This document shows positions 39,713 to 51,111 of a DNA stretch of 64,000 bases, one piece after another. Numbering within the stretch: the stretch's first letter is position 1; the number at the start of each line of letters is the position of its first letter. The notes under the pieces were generated by a model, which worked only from the letters and a program-made list of their open reading frames with translations, was not told where the DNA came from and made no database searches. Both the position numbers and the translations under genes were made by a program. Origin of the DNA: Charina bottae (taxonomy: Eukaryota; Chordata; Lepidosauria; Squamata; Charinaidae); contig JALMGJ010000001.1 of assembly GCA_023362775.1 (NCBI GenBank), positions 96,771,501 to 96,835,500 of the forward strand, in the 5' to 3' direction.

Positions 39713-41424
39713 TGATGGAATCAAACTAAGTCAAGACACTTCAAGGCTGCTGGGAGTGATACATGTACAGATATCAGCCAACTACTCAGCAATGGCCAGG
39801 GTGTTCCTAAAAACTTTAAAGCAGATAGATGAAAAGCAGTGGACCTATCATCCCACGCTTCTACGGATGCCCCAAAATACACAAGCCCGACATACCGCTC
39901 CGTCCAATTGTATCATTACCAGGCACCCCCACATACAACATAGCTAAAGAACTTACAAGAAAACTTGGGCATCTCACAGAGGAGAGTGAATACTCTATCA
40001 ATTCCCCACTACAGTGCCTCCAGAAAATCAAAGACATAAAAATAGATGAAGATGAAATTATGGTGTCATTCGATGTCACTGCACTCTTTACATCCATAGA
40101 CCAAGCACTAGCGATTGAATCCATGGCAGCAGTTCTACGTAACACACCCGACCTAACAAGATACACCAAGATCAAAATACCCAGAATCATGGACCTCATC
40201 AACCTCTGCCTCACCACCTACTTTCAGTTTGATGGACAAATATTCCAACAAATCAAAGGAACACCTATGGGATCACCACTCTCAGGACTCATAGCAGAGA
40301 TAGTAATGCAACATCTAGAAAGGATAGCACTCCCACACATACAACCCAAAGTATGGATCCGGTATGTAGATGACACCTTCATCATAATAAAAAAGGATCA
40401 ACTGGAGGAAACACATGAAGCCATCAACAACATCTTCAAAGGAATAAAATTCACAAGGGAAGAAGAAAACAACAACACACTACCCTTCTTGGACATCCTC
40501 ATCAGTAGAGGAAATGATGGCATGCTAGAAACACAAGTCTACCGGAAATCTACCCACACTAACCAAGTGCTCCACTATCAAAGCAATAACCCAACCTCAC
40601 ACAAGAGGAGCTGTGTAAGAACACTATTCAGACGAGCGCAAACACACTGCAGCAACCCAGAACACCAGAAAAAGGAAACAGACCACTTATATAGCATCTT
40701 CCAGCAAAATGGATATCCACACAACTTTATCAAAAAGTGCCTGACCACTCAACCCACCACAGCAAAACCAACAGAAGCTATGAAAAGGATTACACTGCCA
40801 TACATCAGAAACATCTCAGAAACTACTAATAGACTGTTACATCCACACGGCATCACTGTAGCACACAAACCAACCAAAACCCTTCAGAACATTGTAAGTA
40901 AACCAAAAGACCCAGTAGCCCAAGAAGAAAAAACAGGAGTTATCTACAACATACAGTGTAAGGACTGTAACAGCCACTATGTAGGACAGACTGGCAGAAG
41001 ACTAGCAGAACGCATCCACGAACACCAACTAGCAGTCAGAAGACATGATGAAAACTCCTTAATCTCACAACACATGGACAGACTTAACCATACTTTCAAC
41101 AGGGAAACTGTGAGCATATTAGACCAGGCCAAATCCAAAAATGCTAGAGAATTCCTGGAAGCTTGGCACTCAGTCAAAGCAGCCATCAACAGACACATAG
41201 AGGTTAACAACATTTACATACCATTCATAAGAGACAATAGAATAGCCAGAAGACCAGAACACCCCTGGGCCAGCAATCAACAACAAGATATGCATAGATT
41301 AACAGCAAGATTAGCAGCAGAAGAGCAATCAAACAACACAATAGACCTTAATCAAGGAACTATTAACTCAGTCAATCACCCAAACAGCACACAACATCCC
41401 AATCAAGGAACTACCAAGGAGAGT

Positions 41425-41528
41425 CTATGAAGGTTCTCAGTCAGCCAGGTGGAATTGTCTGTAGCTTGAATCATGTCAACTGGATTTCTAGAATTTTTAG
41501 AAATCCAGTTGACATGATTCAAGCTACA
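41425..41528. mobile_element. 104-bp mini-PLE (element A termini only) nested in PLE B
   Basis: CTATGAAGGTTCTCAGTCAG up to AACTGGATTTCTA, then an inverted copy of the last ~30 bp (TAGAAATCCAGTTGACATGA ... AAGCTACA). Flanked by a perfect 13-bp duplication TACCAAGGAGAGT (41412-41424, 41529-41541). All PLE A coding sequence and the hammerhead-like core are missing; only the outer end and its inverted partner remain. Confidence 0.92.
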
Positions 41529-41611
41529 TACCAAGGAGAGTACAAGACCCCCACCAACACAGGCAGGACAAGCCAGGGTATATAAACAGACAGCAAGTTC
41601 CACTCCCTTTT

Positions 41612-41660
41612 TGCACTGAAGATGTTGCCTAGCCTGGCAATGAAACGTCTGCATGATAAC
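41612..41660 (+). ncRNA. Hammerhead-ribozyme-like motif (PLE B, 3' end)
   Basis: CTGAAGA (41616-41622), one extra U, stem II GTTGCC/GGCAAT, then GAAACGTCTGC (41642 on). The same architecture as element A with an unrelated stem II sequence: the pairing is kept while the bases differ. Confidence 0.5.
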
Positions 41661-41985
41661 AACAAGGCTCAGAGAGCCCCAAAGACTCCGCAGATAAAAC
41701 TGTAAGATGTAAAAAAAAGAAAGGGAATTTCAGAAACAATGTGCTACCCTTATGAAAGCTCTTTTTGTACCTGTGTTTTAGCCAACAAAACTTGCCATAA
41801 TAGAATTGCTAGGCTTTAAGGTGCTATAAGTTTTTTGTTTTGTTTCTTTCAAAAAAACAGATGCTTTGTTTTTTTTATACACACACACACAAATGCTAAA
41901 AGAAGAAAAAAGAAGGGAAAGGTCATATACATGGCCTGGGTTTTAATAAGGATAGAGAAAGGCTGTGTTTGTAGATGTGCTAATC

Positions 41986-42324
41986 CAGTGCTTTCCAAAC
42001 TGCCGTCGTTGGCGACATACCAAGGGCGGCAGCGCAGGGGCGTGCGCAGTGGCGGGGGCGTGCACGGCAGTGGAGTGGGGGGGCGCGTGGCGGCGGCAGT
42101 GTGTATGGCGGCAGCGGCCTCGTGTTTTCTGCTGAAACGCGGAAGTGCTGATGGCGCGTCGCTGCCGCCGTCGCTGCCGCCACCACTCACACCATCACCA
42201 CCGCGCGCACCCCTGCACCACTGCCGTGCACGCCCCCGCCGCTGCTTCCGGGTTGTTTCGCGACACACTAAACTGTGTGTTGTGACACACTAAAGTGTCG
42301 TGACACACAGTTTAGAAAGCTATG
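41986..42324. mobile_element. Buster-type hAT element, GC-rich interior
   Basis: CAGTGCTTTCCAAACTGCCG to CACAGTTTAGAAAGCTATG, with 8-bp duplication TGCTAATC (41978-41985, 42325-42332). The interior is a GC/CpG-rich GGCGGCAG-type sequence. The right end has decayed from CTCTG/CCCTG to CTATG, shared with the copy at 62326. Confidence 0.92.
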
Positions 42325-42727
42325 TGCTAATCCATTAACTGAATCATGGTTTATTGCATGGTGTGTAGTATGAAGTGTCAGACTAGATGCCCATATTTAA
42401 TGTTAGTGTCTTGTATCAACACAACCAAAATTTTCCTTGCTCCAGGGAAACTAGAAACTAAATTTTAAACAGTCAGCAGGCAAGCAATACTGCAGCAGAA
42501 GGTAAAAGAAATTATAATCTCCAAGTGAGCAAAACATCCAGAGAACAAAGCATGAACACCCCCATCTTTTTTTCCCCAGAAGTGACATTCAGACAGGAGC
42601 AGCTGATGCATCTTGGAAACTTACAGTAAATTCCTGAGTGAGGTTTGGCAGCCCTCTCTGAAATGTTGCAATTGCACATTTTCCCTCAATGGGGTAGCTG
42701 CACGTAAGTGTTGGGCATTCTCTAGTC

Positions 42728-42806
42728 CAGTGTTTCTCATGCTGGCTGGGGAATTCTGGGAGTTGAAGTCCACACATCTTAAAGTTGTTGAGGTTGAAAA
42801 ACACTG
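42728..42806. mobile_element. Palindromic hAT MITE, internally deleted
   Basis: 79 bp from CAGTGTTTCTCATGCTGGCT to GAGGTTGAAAAACACTG, with duplication CTCTAGTC (42720-42727, 42807-42814). Most of the left arm is lost. Confidence 0.92.
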
Positions 42807-42836
42807 CTCTAGTCAAATAAGAAGGCAGTAAATAAG

Positions 42837-43252
42837 GGGCATGGTGGCTCAGCGGGTAAGACCCCAGGCTTGTTGATCGGAAGATCGCAAGTTCGGAGGT
42901 TTGAATCCCTAGCCCTGTGTGCCGAGTGAGCTCCCGCACTAGCCCCAGCTCTTGCCAACCTAGCAATTCGAAAGCATGCAAATGCAAGTAGATGAATAGG
43001 TACCACTTCAGTGGGATGGTAACAGCGTTATGCGCGCGTCATGCCGGCCACATGACCACGGAAGCGTCTTCGGACAACGCTAGCTCTTCGGCTAACAAAC
43101 GGAGATGAGCACCGGCCCCTAGAGTCGGACACGACTGCACAACTGTGCGGGGGGAACCTTTACCTTTACTAATAATTATTATTTCTATACTGGGTTCCAG
43201 GAGGAACCCAGAATGGTTACAAAGAAATAAGTAGAAACAATTTTAAATAAAA
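42837..43252 (+). mobile_element. Sauria-type SINE joined to a LINE-like 3' end (inverted twin of 24598)
   Basis: A full-length plus-sense SINE (about 42837-43169) is followed by TAATAATTATTATTTC and CTGGGTTCCAGGAGGAACCC, the reverse complement of the 24.6-kb composite. The LINE-like part continues to about 43430. In minus sense that part encodes a zinc-knuckle-like CICGAPALEDIAQILFDCKL, the kind of C-terminal Cys motif seen in some non-LTR elements. Confidence 0.82.
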
Positions 43253-43477
43253 CCAGGAAGCAAGACAGTTTCACCTGAGTGTCCCAATATTTTTTAATTT
43301 TTAAATAAGGATCTAAATAAATGGCCTTTTCTGCAGAATATAGTTTGCAATCAAACAGGATTTGTGCGATGTCTTCAAGAGCTGGTGCACCACAGATACA
43401 GTCTTTCTTCAAATGGAACTTCATAGAACCTCCTATATCTTATCATGGAATCTAGTTGTTCAAAATGTGCTCTAAAG

Positions 43478-43568
43478 CAGTGTTTCTCAACCTTGGCAAC
43501 TTTAAGACATGTGGACTTCAACTCCCAGAATTCCCCAGCCAGCAAGTTGCTAAGGTTGAGAAACACTG
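43478..43568. mobile_element. Palindromic hAT MITE
   Basis: CAGTGTTTCTCAACCTTGGC ... CTAAGGTTGAGAAACACTG. Left duplication CTCTAAAG (43470-43477), right CTCTAGAG (43569-43576), one mismatch. Confidence 0.9.
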
Positions 43569-43576
43569 CTCTAGAG

Positions 43577-43790
43577 CAGGGCTTTCCAAACTTTTGCCGT
43601 TGGCGACACACCAATGGCTGCCACACAAAACCGCTGCCGCGCTTTCAGGTTTTTGCACGCCGTGGCATTGGCGTCCTGGAACCCGGAAGCGTGGTGGCGC
43701 ACCATCAGCGCTTCCGGGTTCTTGTGCGACACACTTGGGGCCCCCAGGCGACACAGTATTGTATCGTGACACACAGTTTGGAAAGCCCTG
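43577..43790. mobile_element. Buster-type hAT element inserted at the MITE's target duplication
   Basis: CAGGGCTTTCCAAACTTTTG ... CAGTTTGGAAAGCCCTG, with perfect duplication CTCTAGAG (43569-43576, 43791-43798). It abuts the MITE at 43478-43568, and the same 8-mer served as target for both insertions. Confidence 0.93.
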
Positions 43791-44194
43791 CTCTAGAGAA
43801 AGCTCTTCTAAGATGTTGAGGCATGTAAATACTTTTCTATCTGGGAGGCTGATTTGTGTTGAGCCAGCCACTTCAAGGACATAGCACGATTAAGGGATGT
43901 GATGTCATCTTGGGCAGTCATGTCCAAGACCTCGTGAAGCTTTTCTTGGCCTTCAGATCTGATTGGACTGGGAATTGGATGCAGAATCCATATTGTGAGA
44001 TGGCATTTGAAAGTTAGGCAGCTCAAGGGCAAGGAGACATATTAAGTGTCTGCTCTTTGAAACACAACTTGGGTAAGAAGGTAGAAAGTAAATTGAAGAA
44101 TGGAGCTTTAGTGTGATCTTTTTCACCCTGGTACTGTCCAGATTATGTCAGAAACACAACAGACAAGATTCTCAGCTATCTTACATAAATACTA

Positions 44195-44590
44195 CAGGTA
44201 GTCCTTGCTTAATGACTGCAATTGGGACCGGAAATTCAGTTGCTAAGCAATGTAGTCATTAAGCGAGGCATCACGTGACCAGACCCGATTTTACGACCAT
44301 CTTTATGGTGGTTGTTAAGCGAATCACTGCAGTCGTTAAGCAAATCAATGGTTCCCTATTGATTTGGCTTGTCGGAAGCCAGTTAGGAAGGCTGCAAATC
44401 GTGATCACGTGACTGCAGGATGCTGAAACCGATCGTAAATGTGAGCCAGTTGCCAAGTGCCCAAATCGCAATCACGTGACTGCGGGGGTGGTGAGACAGT
44501 CGTAACTTTGAGGACAGGTCATAGCTTTTTTAGCCCCATCATATCTCCAAACCGTCATTAAACTAATGGTCATTAAGCGAGGACTACCTG
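44195..44590. mobile_element. Pogo/Tigger-like non-autonomous element
   Basis: CAGGTAGTCCTTGCTTAATG ... TTAAGCGAGGACTACCTG. TA on the left, TT on the right (one decayed base). Same family as 8322 and 38935. Confidence 0.87.
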
Positions 44591-45067
44591 TTCTGTACGC
44601 TACTATGTAGAGAATCTTCCACCCGGAAACCTATGCCCTCATTGTGGGAGGTTGTGCGGATCCAGAATTGGCCTTTACAGCCACTTACGGATCCACTGTT
44701 GAGATTTTACCCCGGAAGACAATCTTACTCGGCTACAAATGATCGCCAAGAAGATGTAGTAGTACTACATCTATAGTACTGCCATGTCAGATGCTGATCA
44801 ACTTACTCAAAAGATCTGTTAAGTTTTCTAGCTTCAGCCCCAAACAGCATTCACATTCTTGGCTTTCAAAACAATGTCTGTGTTCAAATAACATGTTAAT
44901 GTTATTAACTCAGTTAATAACTGAGTTATTGACTTAACTCATTTAAACTCATATTCTTGGATTGCATGACACGCTGGATCAAACTAGCCACATCAGCTAG
45001 GTGTGGCTTACACAACACACAAGGCTAAATTGTGCTTTGCTGTGCTCACACAACACAGAGCATGACA

Positions 45068-46206
45068 AAGGATTATTTATTTATTTATTTATTTATCATA
45101 CCTATATCACCGCCCATCTCCCCCCACAGAGGGGACTCTGGGCGGTTTACACAAAGTTGACAATTAAAGCATATAAAAGCATATAAAATACTGTACATAA
45201 ATGTATATCTATATAAATTAATTAAATATATAAAACCCAAGAGGCTCTGATGTTAAGTTTAAAAGAACTCTACGGAGCAAGCCAACCCCAAGAGGAGCTA
45301 TTACTCCTCCCATCCCAAGCGAGGTGGCAGAGCCAGGTCTTCAGTTGTTTTCGGAAGGTCAGGAGTGTGGGGGCTTGCCTCACCTCCAGGGGCAGAATAT
45401 TCCAGAGGGCGGGTGCCACTGCAGAGAATGCCCGCTTCCTGGACCCCGTCAGATGGAATTCTCTTGTAGACGGGGTCCGTAGCAAGCCCTCTCTGCATAA
45501 CCGAGTGGGGCGGGTCGATGCTCTGGGGACGAGGCGGTCCCTTAGGTAACCTGGTCCCATGCCATGTAGGGCTTTAAAGGTGACAACCAACACCTTGAAT
45601 TGGACCCGGAAGCAAACTGGTAACCAATGCAGTTCGCGGAGTAGAGGTGTCACATGTGCCAATCTTGGGGCACTCATAACTACACGCACAGCCGCATTCT
45701 GGACCAGTTGAAGCTTCCGGATACTCTTCAAGGGTAGCCCCATGTAGAGTGCATTACAATAGTCTATATGGGAGATGACCAGGGCATGAGTGACTGTCCG
45801 GAGGGTGTCTCGGTCCAGGAAAGGGCGTAGCTGGCGTACAACTTTAAGTTGTACAAATGCCCTTCTGGCCACGACTGCCACCTGCTCTTCAAGCAGGAGT
45901 CGTGAGTCCAGAAGGACACCCAGGTTCCGCACTGTGTCTGAACAGGGTAGTGCCACCCCGCCCAGATCTAAAGATGACAACTCTCTGGATCTCAAGGCAC
46001 CATCAATCCACAGCCACTCCATCTTACCAGGGTTCAGCTGAAGCCTGTTGTTCCCCATCCAGGCCCCCACAGCCTTCAGACACTGAGAAAGGGCAGTCAC
46101 TGCATCACTTAACTCGCCCGGGATGGAGATATATAGTTGAGTATCATCAGCATATTGATGATACCTCATCCCGTGTTGGCGGATGATCTCACCCAGCGGT
46201 TTCAAA
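45068..46206 (-). mobile_element. L2-type LINE, 5' truncated, with a long intact frame
   Basis: The minus-strand open frame 46205-45270 (311 codons) encodes the RT C-terminal half. It includes the catalytic YHQYADDTQLYISIP, LNPGKMEWLWI, NLGVLLDSRLLLEEQVAVVA, HALVISHIDYCNALYMGLPL and LRELHWLPVCFRVQFKVLVV, typical of L2. The 3' end reads GAGTCCCCTCTGTGGGGGGA, then a (TAAA)n run (45073-45096 on the plus strand). The lack of stops suggests a fairly young copy. Confidence 0.92.
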
Positions 46207-46985
46207 TTACAAATCTAGATGAAATAAATACATGAAGACAATGATTGAGAATGTGCTTAGATATATTTTTGTAAGGGAATTGGAGCATTCAAAGCATCTT
46301 CTGAATTTAAACTCTAAAATGATATAATTAGTGTAATTAATTATATTTTTTATTCAATTATTTGAAGTATTGAGTATTAATAAGCAAAAATGCAGTAATT
46401 TCCAGTACAGTAATGGGACTTTCTGGCAAACACATACACACGCACAAACTGAATTGTATTACCATCATTTTTTTCATGAGGGCATCTCCAATTGATGGAA
46501 ATGTAATAGGTCTGCCTTTTCCAAATACCAGCATGCAAATGATGGGAAAGCTCCATGGCTTAAACTCTTCCTCAAATCAGGTTCCGTTTCTCATGGGCAT
46601 TTTCCTGGCAACAATATGTAGATGGCTTGTCCTTGCCTTCTTCCAGCATGTTTCTGAGTGTCCAGTCTAGTGACACCCGACGCTGGTCTTTCATGCAACT
46701 AAGTATGACCCCGTTTAGCTTTTTAGGACTCACCCAGAGGATCAGGTGCCGCCACCTCCTGTGACATTAGTTTTTGTATTGCCCTGTAGTTGTTAAAAGC
46801 GTTAGAACCATACCACGGAAAGGTTACCACTTGGAAAGAGAGAGATCAAAATATTTGCCGTACCCCCACTATAACAGCTTTTAATGACCATACAAGGGGC
46901 AGGAACTCAACCTACAACACCTCTGCAAGTTAGGAAAAGCTTCAGTTATACTGAACTTGCTTTCCCAATTCAGTCATCAGAGGAA
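46207..46985. other. No gene recognised
   Basis: AT-rich intergenic sequence with no recognisable repeat. Confidence 0.5.
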
Positions 46986-46989
46986 TTCT

Positions 46990-47420
46990 TGCCAAAACCA
47001 TTTCGGTTTCAATTACGATGCCAGCTTCACACCAAAACCGCCCAGCCGTCCTCGAACCCACAACTCTCCACCCTTCGTCCTCGATCAAGCCCTTTGAGAG
47101 CCGCCGCGGCCACGCCCCCTCCTTTCCTAACCGCGTCATTACGGAAACGGCCGTCCTTCCGGCTCTGGCTCCGCCCTTTCCTCTTTTGGATCCCACCCCC
47201 CGGTTTCCAGCCTGGAGACAGAGAGAGTGTAAGGGCTTCGAATGACTTCGAGGGAGGGGGTGCAAATGGGCTTTCCCGGGACCAGGAGAAAGTGTTTTCC
47301 TCCCTCTGTGGGGCAGGGGACCAAACGGGGGAACGGCAGGTTCGTGCGAGCTGCGTGGGGAGGCAGATAATTTCGAGTACTGTCTCCCGTCCGGCACCTC
47401 CTTTAAGATCTCCGGTAGAG
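46990..47420 (+). promoter_or_regulatory. MRPS17: CpG-rich block, probable MRPS17 promoter and non-coding first exon
   Basis: This is a GC- and CpG-rich stretch in AT-rich surroundings, and the only one between the NF2-like gene and the MRPS17 coding exon. MRPS17 needs an upstream non-coding exon because its ATG exon opens with a splice acceptor. Possible donors include CAG|GTTCGT near 47340 and CCG|GTAGAG near 47413. No conserved protein is seen in either strand here. Confidence 0.5.
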
Positions 47421-47429
47421 AAGTCTTAA

Positions 47430-48960
47430 TGTTGGTGTCAGGATCTTAACGTTGGTGCCAGGTGCCACGTTTGCACATTCTAGGCCAAAATGGGATGGCT
47501 GGTTCGTGGTTCAGTATGTTGTGGCAAGCCAGCTATTGTCGTGGAACCACATCATCACATTAAGCCATCATTTGGTTTGTTTAGACACGGTTTGATGGAC
47601 GAACACAACAGTTGTGCTTTGTGAATGCAAGTTTAACATGTTGCACATGTTACTACAGCCTTAGTATCCCTGCTACGGGATGAGCATTGAAAGGGAAGAC
47701 TATAGATGTCTTTAAGGGTTTTTTTTAAAGGCTAAAATGCTGAATGCCCCATTTGCTGGATGTTCTGTTGGGTGGTTTCATAACTGCTTGCTTCTTATAA
47801 ACAGAATTTGAAATTAAAGCTCTTTCTGGCTTTGGTGTCAGCCACCTATTGATTTTAGATTCCTAATAAGTATCAGTACTTGAAAGCTGTGTGTGTAACC
47901 CTTTTGCTTTCTCATTCACTCTAAACTACATTTACAGAGTAATCCAGATTTTAATCAGAAATAAGTCTTGGTATGTTCAGAGGGCTTACCTCTATTTAAG
48001 TAAATTTGCATAGGATTTTAACTTCAGCTGAAAAAGAAAATATTACCCCTGTCCTTAAAATAACATCTACTCCAGCTTCCTCAGCTCAGTAGACCAATGA
48101 CTTGTACTGATGGCATTGTGGGTAAGACTATGTATCTTGTTTTAAAACACTTAAATATTTACTTAGTGCAGGACTAAATGTGATGAATAAATAAATTAAT
48201 AAGAGCTCCATTATGCAATATTTCTACAGTACTGTCTTTTCAATTTTTTTTTAAAGAAAGCAAGTAAGATTGAGGAGTATCTCAGTCTTCTGGTATGATC
48301 CTTCAGTCAGTAAGAGCTGGTATTTCAGGTATAATTACAGAGATTGGAACTGTTGTATGATTAATGTGCCAATGTATAAGAACTCGCTTGGGAATGAATC
48401 ATGATGCCATTATATTGATGTAACCTAAGCCACTCCCTTTTTGAAACAAATGTACAGAACTGAGCAGCTCATAAAAATTATGTAATACTGTACTTGTAGT
48501 TCACACATTATGCTGATCCTAAACAAAATGTTTAAAAACACACACTATGGCTTAGCACAGTTGGTGGATCCAGGATAAGTTGGCATAAATCTTGATGGCC
48601 TGAAGACTACTTAATTTGATGAAATACACTGTAGTCCATAGAAACTAATCCTGCAAAAAAAGTATAGAGATTTAAGATGACAGGAAAATCCATTCTCATC
48701 ACTAAAATCTAGACAGCACAATGATAATGCTTGTTTTCATTGTATTAATCTCTTCTGCTGCCTCAGTATGTGTTATTTTTTCAGTGAACTCTACTCAACA
48801 TCTTTTGCATCCTATACTACCAAGATACTGCAGTAATGTATTTAACTATTTGCTACAAGCCTTACTGTACTTCTAGAATGTTTTTCTTGAATAAGAAGCA
48901 GGCTAGTTAAGAAAACAGATGAAGTCTTTTTACAAGGTTAAGAAAACTAAACTGTTTAGA
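47430..48960. other. MRPS17: No gene recognised (likely MRPS17 intron 1)
   Basis: Unique AT-rich sequence between the CpG-rich block and the L2 copy. No conserved coding segment was seen. Confidence 0.45.
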
Positions 48961-48969
48961 ATTATTAAC

Positions 48970-50484
48970 TGTTCGAACCTGTTAGCCCTGATGAAGTAGA
49001 CAGGGTCATTAGAGCTGTGAACGCAGCCACCTGTTTTAGATATCTGTCCCTCCTGGTCGATTAAGGTCTCCCTGGAGGTGGCAGGCAGTTAGGTCTGGGC
49101 AATGGTGAATGCTTCTCTGCAGGAGGGGGTGGTTGTCCACCCCCTCCTCAAGATGCCCTCACTGGACCCAACAGATCTGGACAATTTTTGTCTAGTCTCC
49201 AGAAGGTACTTGGCGTACAGCTAGAGGGCCCTGGAAGAAGCGGATTATCTGGACTTCTTTCAGTCAGAATTCAGGCCTGGTTATAGTACTGAGACAGCAT
49301 TGATCATGCTTGTTGATGACCTCTGGCAGGCTTGGGATGGGGGTAGTGCATCCTTCCTGACCCTCTTTGATCTCTCAACAGGCTTTAATACCATTGATCA
49401 CTGTATCCTTCTGGGCCAGCTCAGGGGGTTGGGGATGGGAGACACCATGTTATGGTAGTTTTCCTTTCTCCAGGGCCTGTTCCAGTCGGTGTTGGTAGGG
49501 GGGAGAGGTTGAGCCTGAGGCCCCTGCTTTGTGGGATGGCTCAGGGCTCTCCCCTTTCCCCACTCCTAAACATCTACATGAAGCTGTTGGGTGAGGTCAT
49601 CCGTCAGCATGGGGTGTGGTATCATCAGTATGCTGATGATACCCAGTTCTAAATCTCCTTCCTGGGCCGACCAAGTGATGCTGTCAGGGTCCCTTTCCAG
49701 TGCCTGGAGGCTGTGAGGGTCTGGATGGGGGAGAACAGGCTTCAGCTCAACCCTGGCAAAATGGAGACACAGTGGGTTTTAAGCCCCCCCAGTTATCGGA
49801 CTATTTAATCATTTACTGTGCATGGAGGTGCACTTCCCCAGTTGGTGCACAATTTGGAGATCTTCCTGGACTTTTGGCTGCTGTTCAAAGAACAGCTGGC
49901 AGCCGTGGCCAGGGGGGATTTTGCACAGATTTGTCTTGTGCACCAATTGCACCCCTTCCTGGACCAGCAGTCACCTGCTCATGGTGACTCATGCCTTAGT
50001 CATCTCCTGCTTGGATTACTGTAACATGCTCTGCATGGGACTGCCCTTGAAGAGCACTCGGAAGCTACAGCTGGTCCAGAATGCAGTAGCACAGGCAGTT
50101 TTTGGCATTCCTTGTTACACCCATGTAACACTGCTGCTCTGCAAGCTGCACTGGCTCCCAGTTGGCTTTTGGGTGCAATTCAAGGTGCTGGTCATTACCT
50201 ATAAAGTCCTTCATGGCATAGGGCCAGGTTACTTGTGGGTCTGCCTCTCTCCCATTGTTTCTGCCCACCCCACTAGATCTAGTAGAGAGTGCACACTCCC
50301 AGTCCCTTTTTTAAACAGTGTCATCTTGGTGGACCCTGGAGTCATGCCTCCTCAGTGGCAGCACCTGCCCTATGGAACAGCATCCCCCTGGGGATTCAAA
50401 TGGCCTCAACCCTGTTAGCCTTTTGCAAGGCATTGAAGACCTGGCTGTTCCCCCAGGTATTTGGGTCAGGAGGTAGATGAGCTC

Positions 50485-50517
<33 letters not shown>

Positions 50518-50645
50518 GGGTGAGTTGAGTCAATGGTTTCCTTTGGTGCCAGGGAGTTGTCAAGTGGGGTTATTGTTTTAATCTTGTAAGCCGCCCAGTA
50601 AATTGTGTGAGATAGGCAGCTATATAAATCATATAAATAAATAAT
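48970..50645 (+). mobile_element. L2-type LINE, older and broken
   Basis: Fragments in several frames: FNTIDHCILLGQLRGLGMGD, GMAQGSPLSPLLNIYMKLLG, EVIRQHGVWYHQYADDTQF, HALVISCLDYCNMLCMGLPL and LHWLPVGFWVQFKVLVITYK. It matches the 45-46 kb element but is full of stops and frameshifts. It ends in a (TTG)n run (about 50485-50517) and TTGTAAGCCGCCCAG. Confidence 0.9.
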
Positions 50646-50690
50646 TTCTCAGATGAAAGTTAGAATATAGAAAAAAATGTTTTTTAGCAG

Positions 50691-51036
50691 AAGTCTATGA
50701 AGGTTCTCAGTCATCCAGGTGGAATTGTCTGTAGCTTGAATCATGTCAACTGGATTTCTATTTTCTCAGTGGAAACATTTCGCTCCTTATCCAAGAAGCT
50801 TCTTCAGTCTGAGCAAAGTTAGTAAGGGAATCCTTAAATATGTTTCTAGGGTGGCTGTGTGACCTTGCACCTGGAGCTAGGTCATGGTTATTTTGAGATG
50901 TTATTTCTAAGTCCCTTTATCATCTAAAGGAGGATCGTTAAGATCACCATGCTGCTGTTGAGCTTGCGAAATGGTCTTAATCTTCCTAGGCACAAAAGAC
51001 AAAGCAGGAAGGAAAATAGGGGAAAGATTTTTAAGC
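50691..51036 (-). mobile_element. Penelope-like element A, 3' fragment, beside the MRPS17 exon
   Basis: It begins TCTATGAAGGTTCTCAGTCA and includes the hammerhead-like motif (about 50765-50815). In minus sense it encodes the end of the PLE A protein ([20 protein letters not shown]). Flanks TTTTAGCAG and TTTTAAGCAG are similar and may be the target duplication. It ends about 75 bp before the MRPS17 splice acceptor at 51110-51111. Confidence 0.88.
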
Positions 51037-51111
51037 AGGTTTTCTAGGTGTGTTGGCTTCAGCAATGCATCAAAGTTCATTACTAAAATGATTCTTGTAT
51101 TTGTTTTATAG

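Larger units (their letters stand above)
39715..41690 (+). mobile_element. Penelope-like element B (RT + GIY-YIG), nearly complete coding region
   Basis: An open frame at 39829-41430 (533 codons) encodes a PLE polyprotein. The order is FYGCPKIHKPDIPLRPIVS (RT1), VSFDVTALFTSI (motif A), KGTPMGSPLSGLIAEIV (motif B), the catalytic WIRYVDDTFIII (motif C) and LPFLDILIS (motif D). Then come YRKSTHTNQVL and the GIY-YIG nuclease GVIYNIQCKDCNSHYVGQTG with RLAERIHEHQ. The true N-terminus is missing: an in-frame TAG lies just before the first ATG, with PLE-like coding above it in other frames. The frame stops early because of a 104-bp insertion (41425-41528). Without it the original frame would run about 25 codons further to a TGA inside the hammerhead-like core at 41616. 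Element B differs from element A in protein sequence, so two PLE lineages are present. Confidence 0.94.

Noticed and set aside
41835..42293. Arg/Ala/Pro-rich frames on both strands
   Set aside because: Lie in the GC-rich hAT element 41986-42324, which has clean 8-bp target duplications.
42837..43010. tRNA gene suggested by A- and B-box-like sequences
   Set aside because: The tRNA-like head is fused to the SINE body and BovB tail and recurs in many copies; it is a SINE promoter, not a tRNA gene.
46884..47429. 181-codon plus-strand frame and 151-codon minus frame in the CpG-rich block
   Set aside because: Low-complexity Pro/Arg/Ser composition typical of CpG islands; no recognisable domain; better explained as promoter/UTR.
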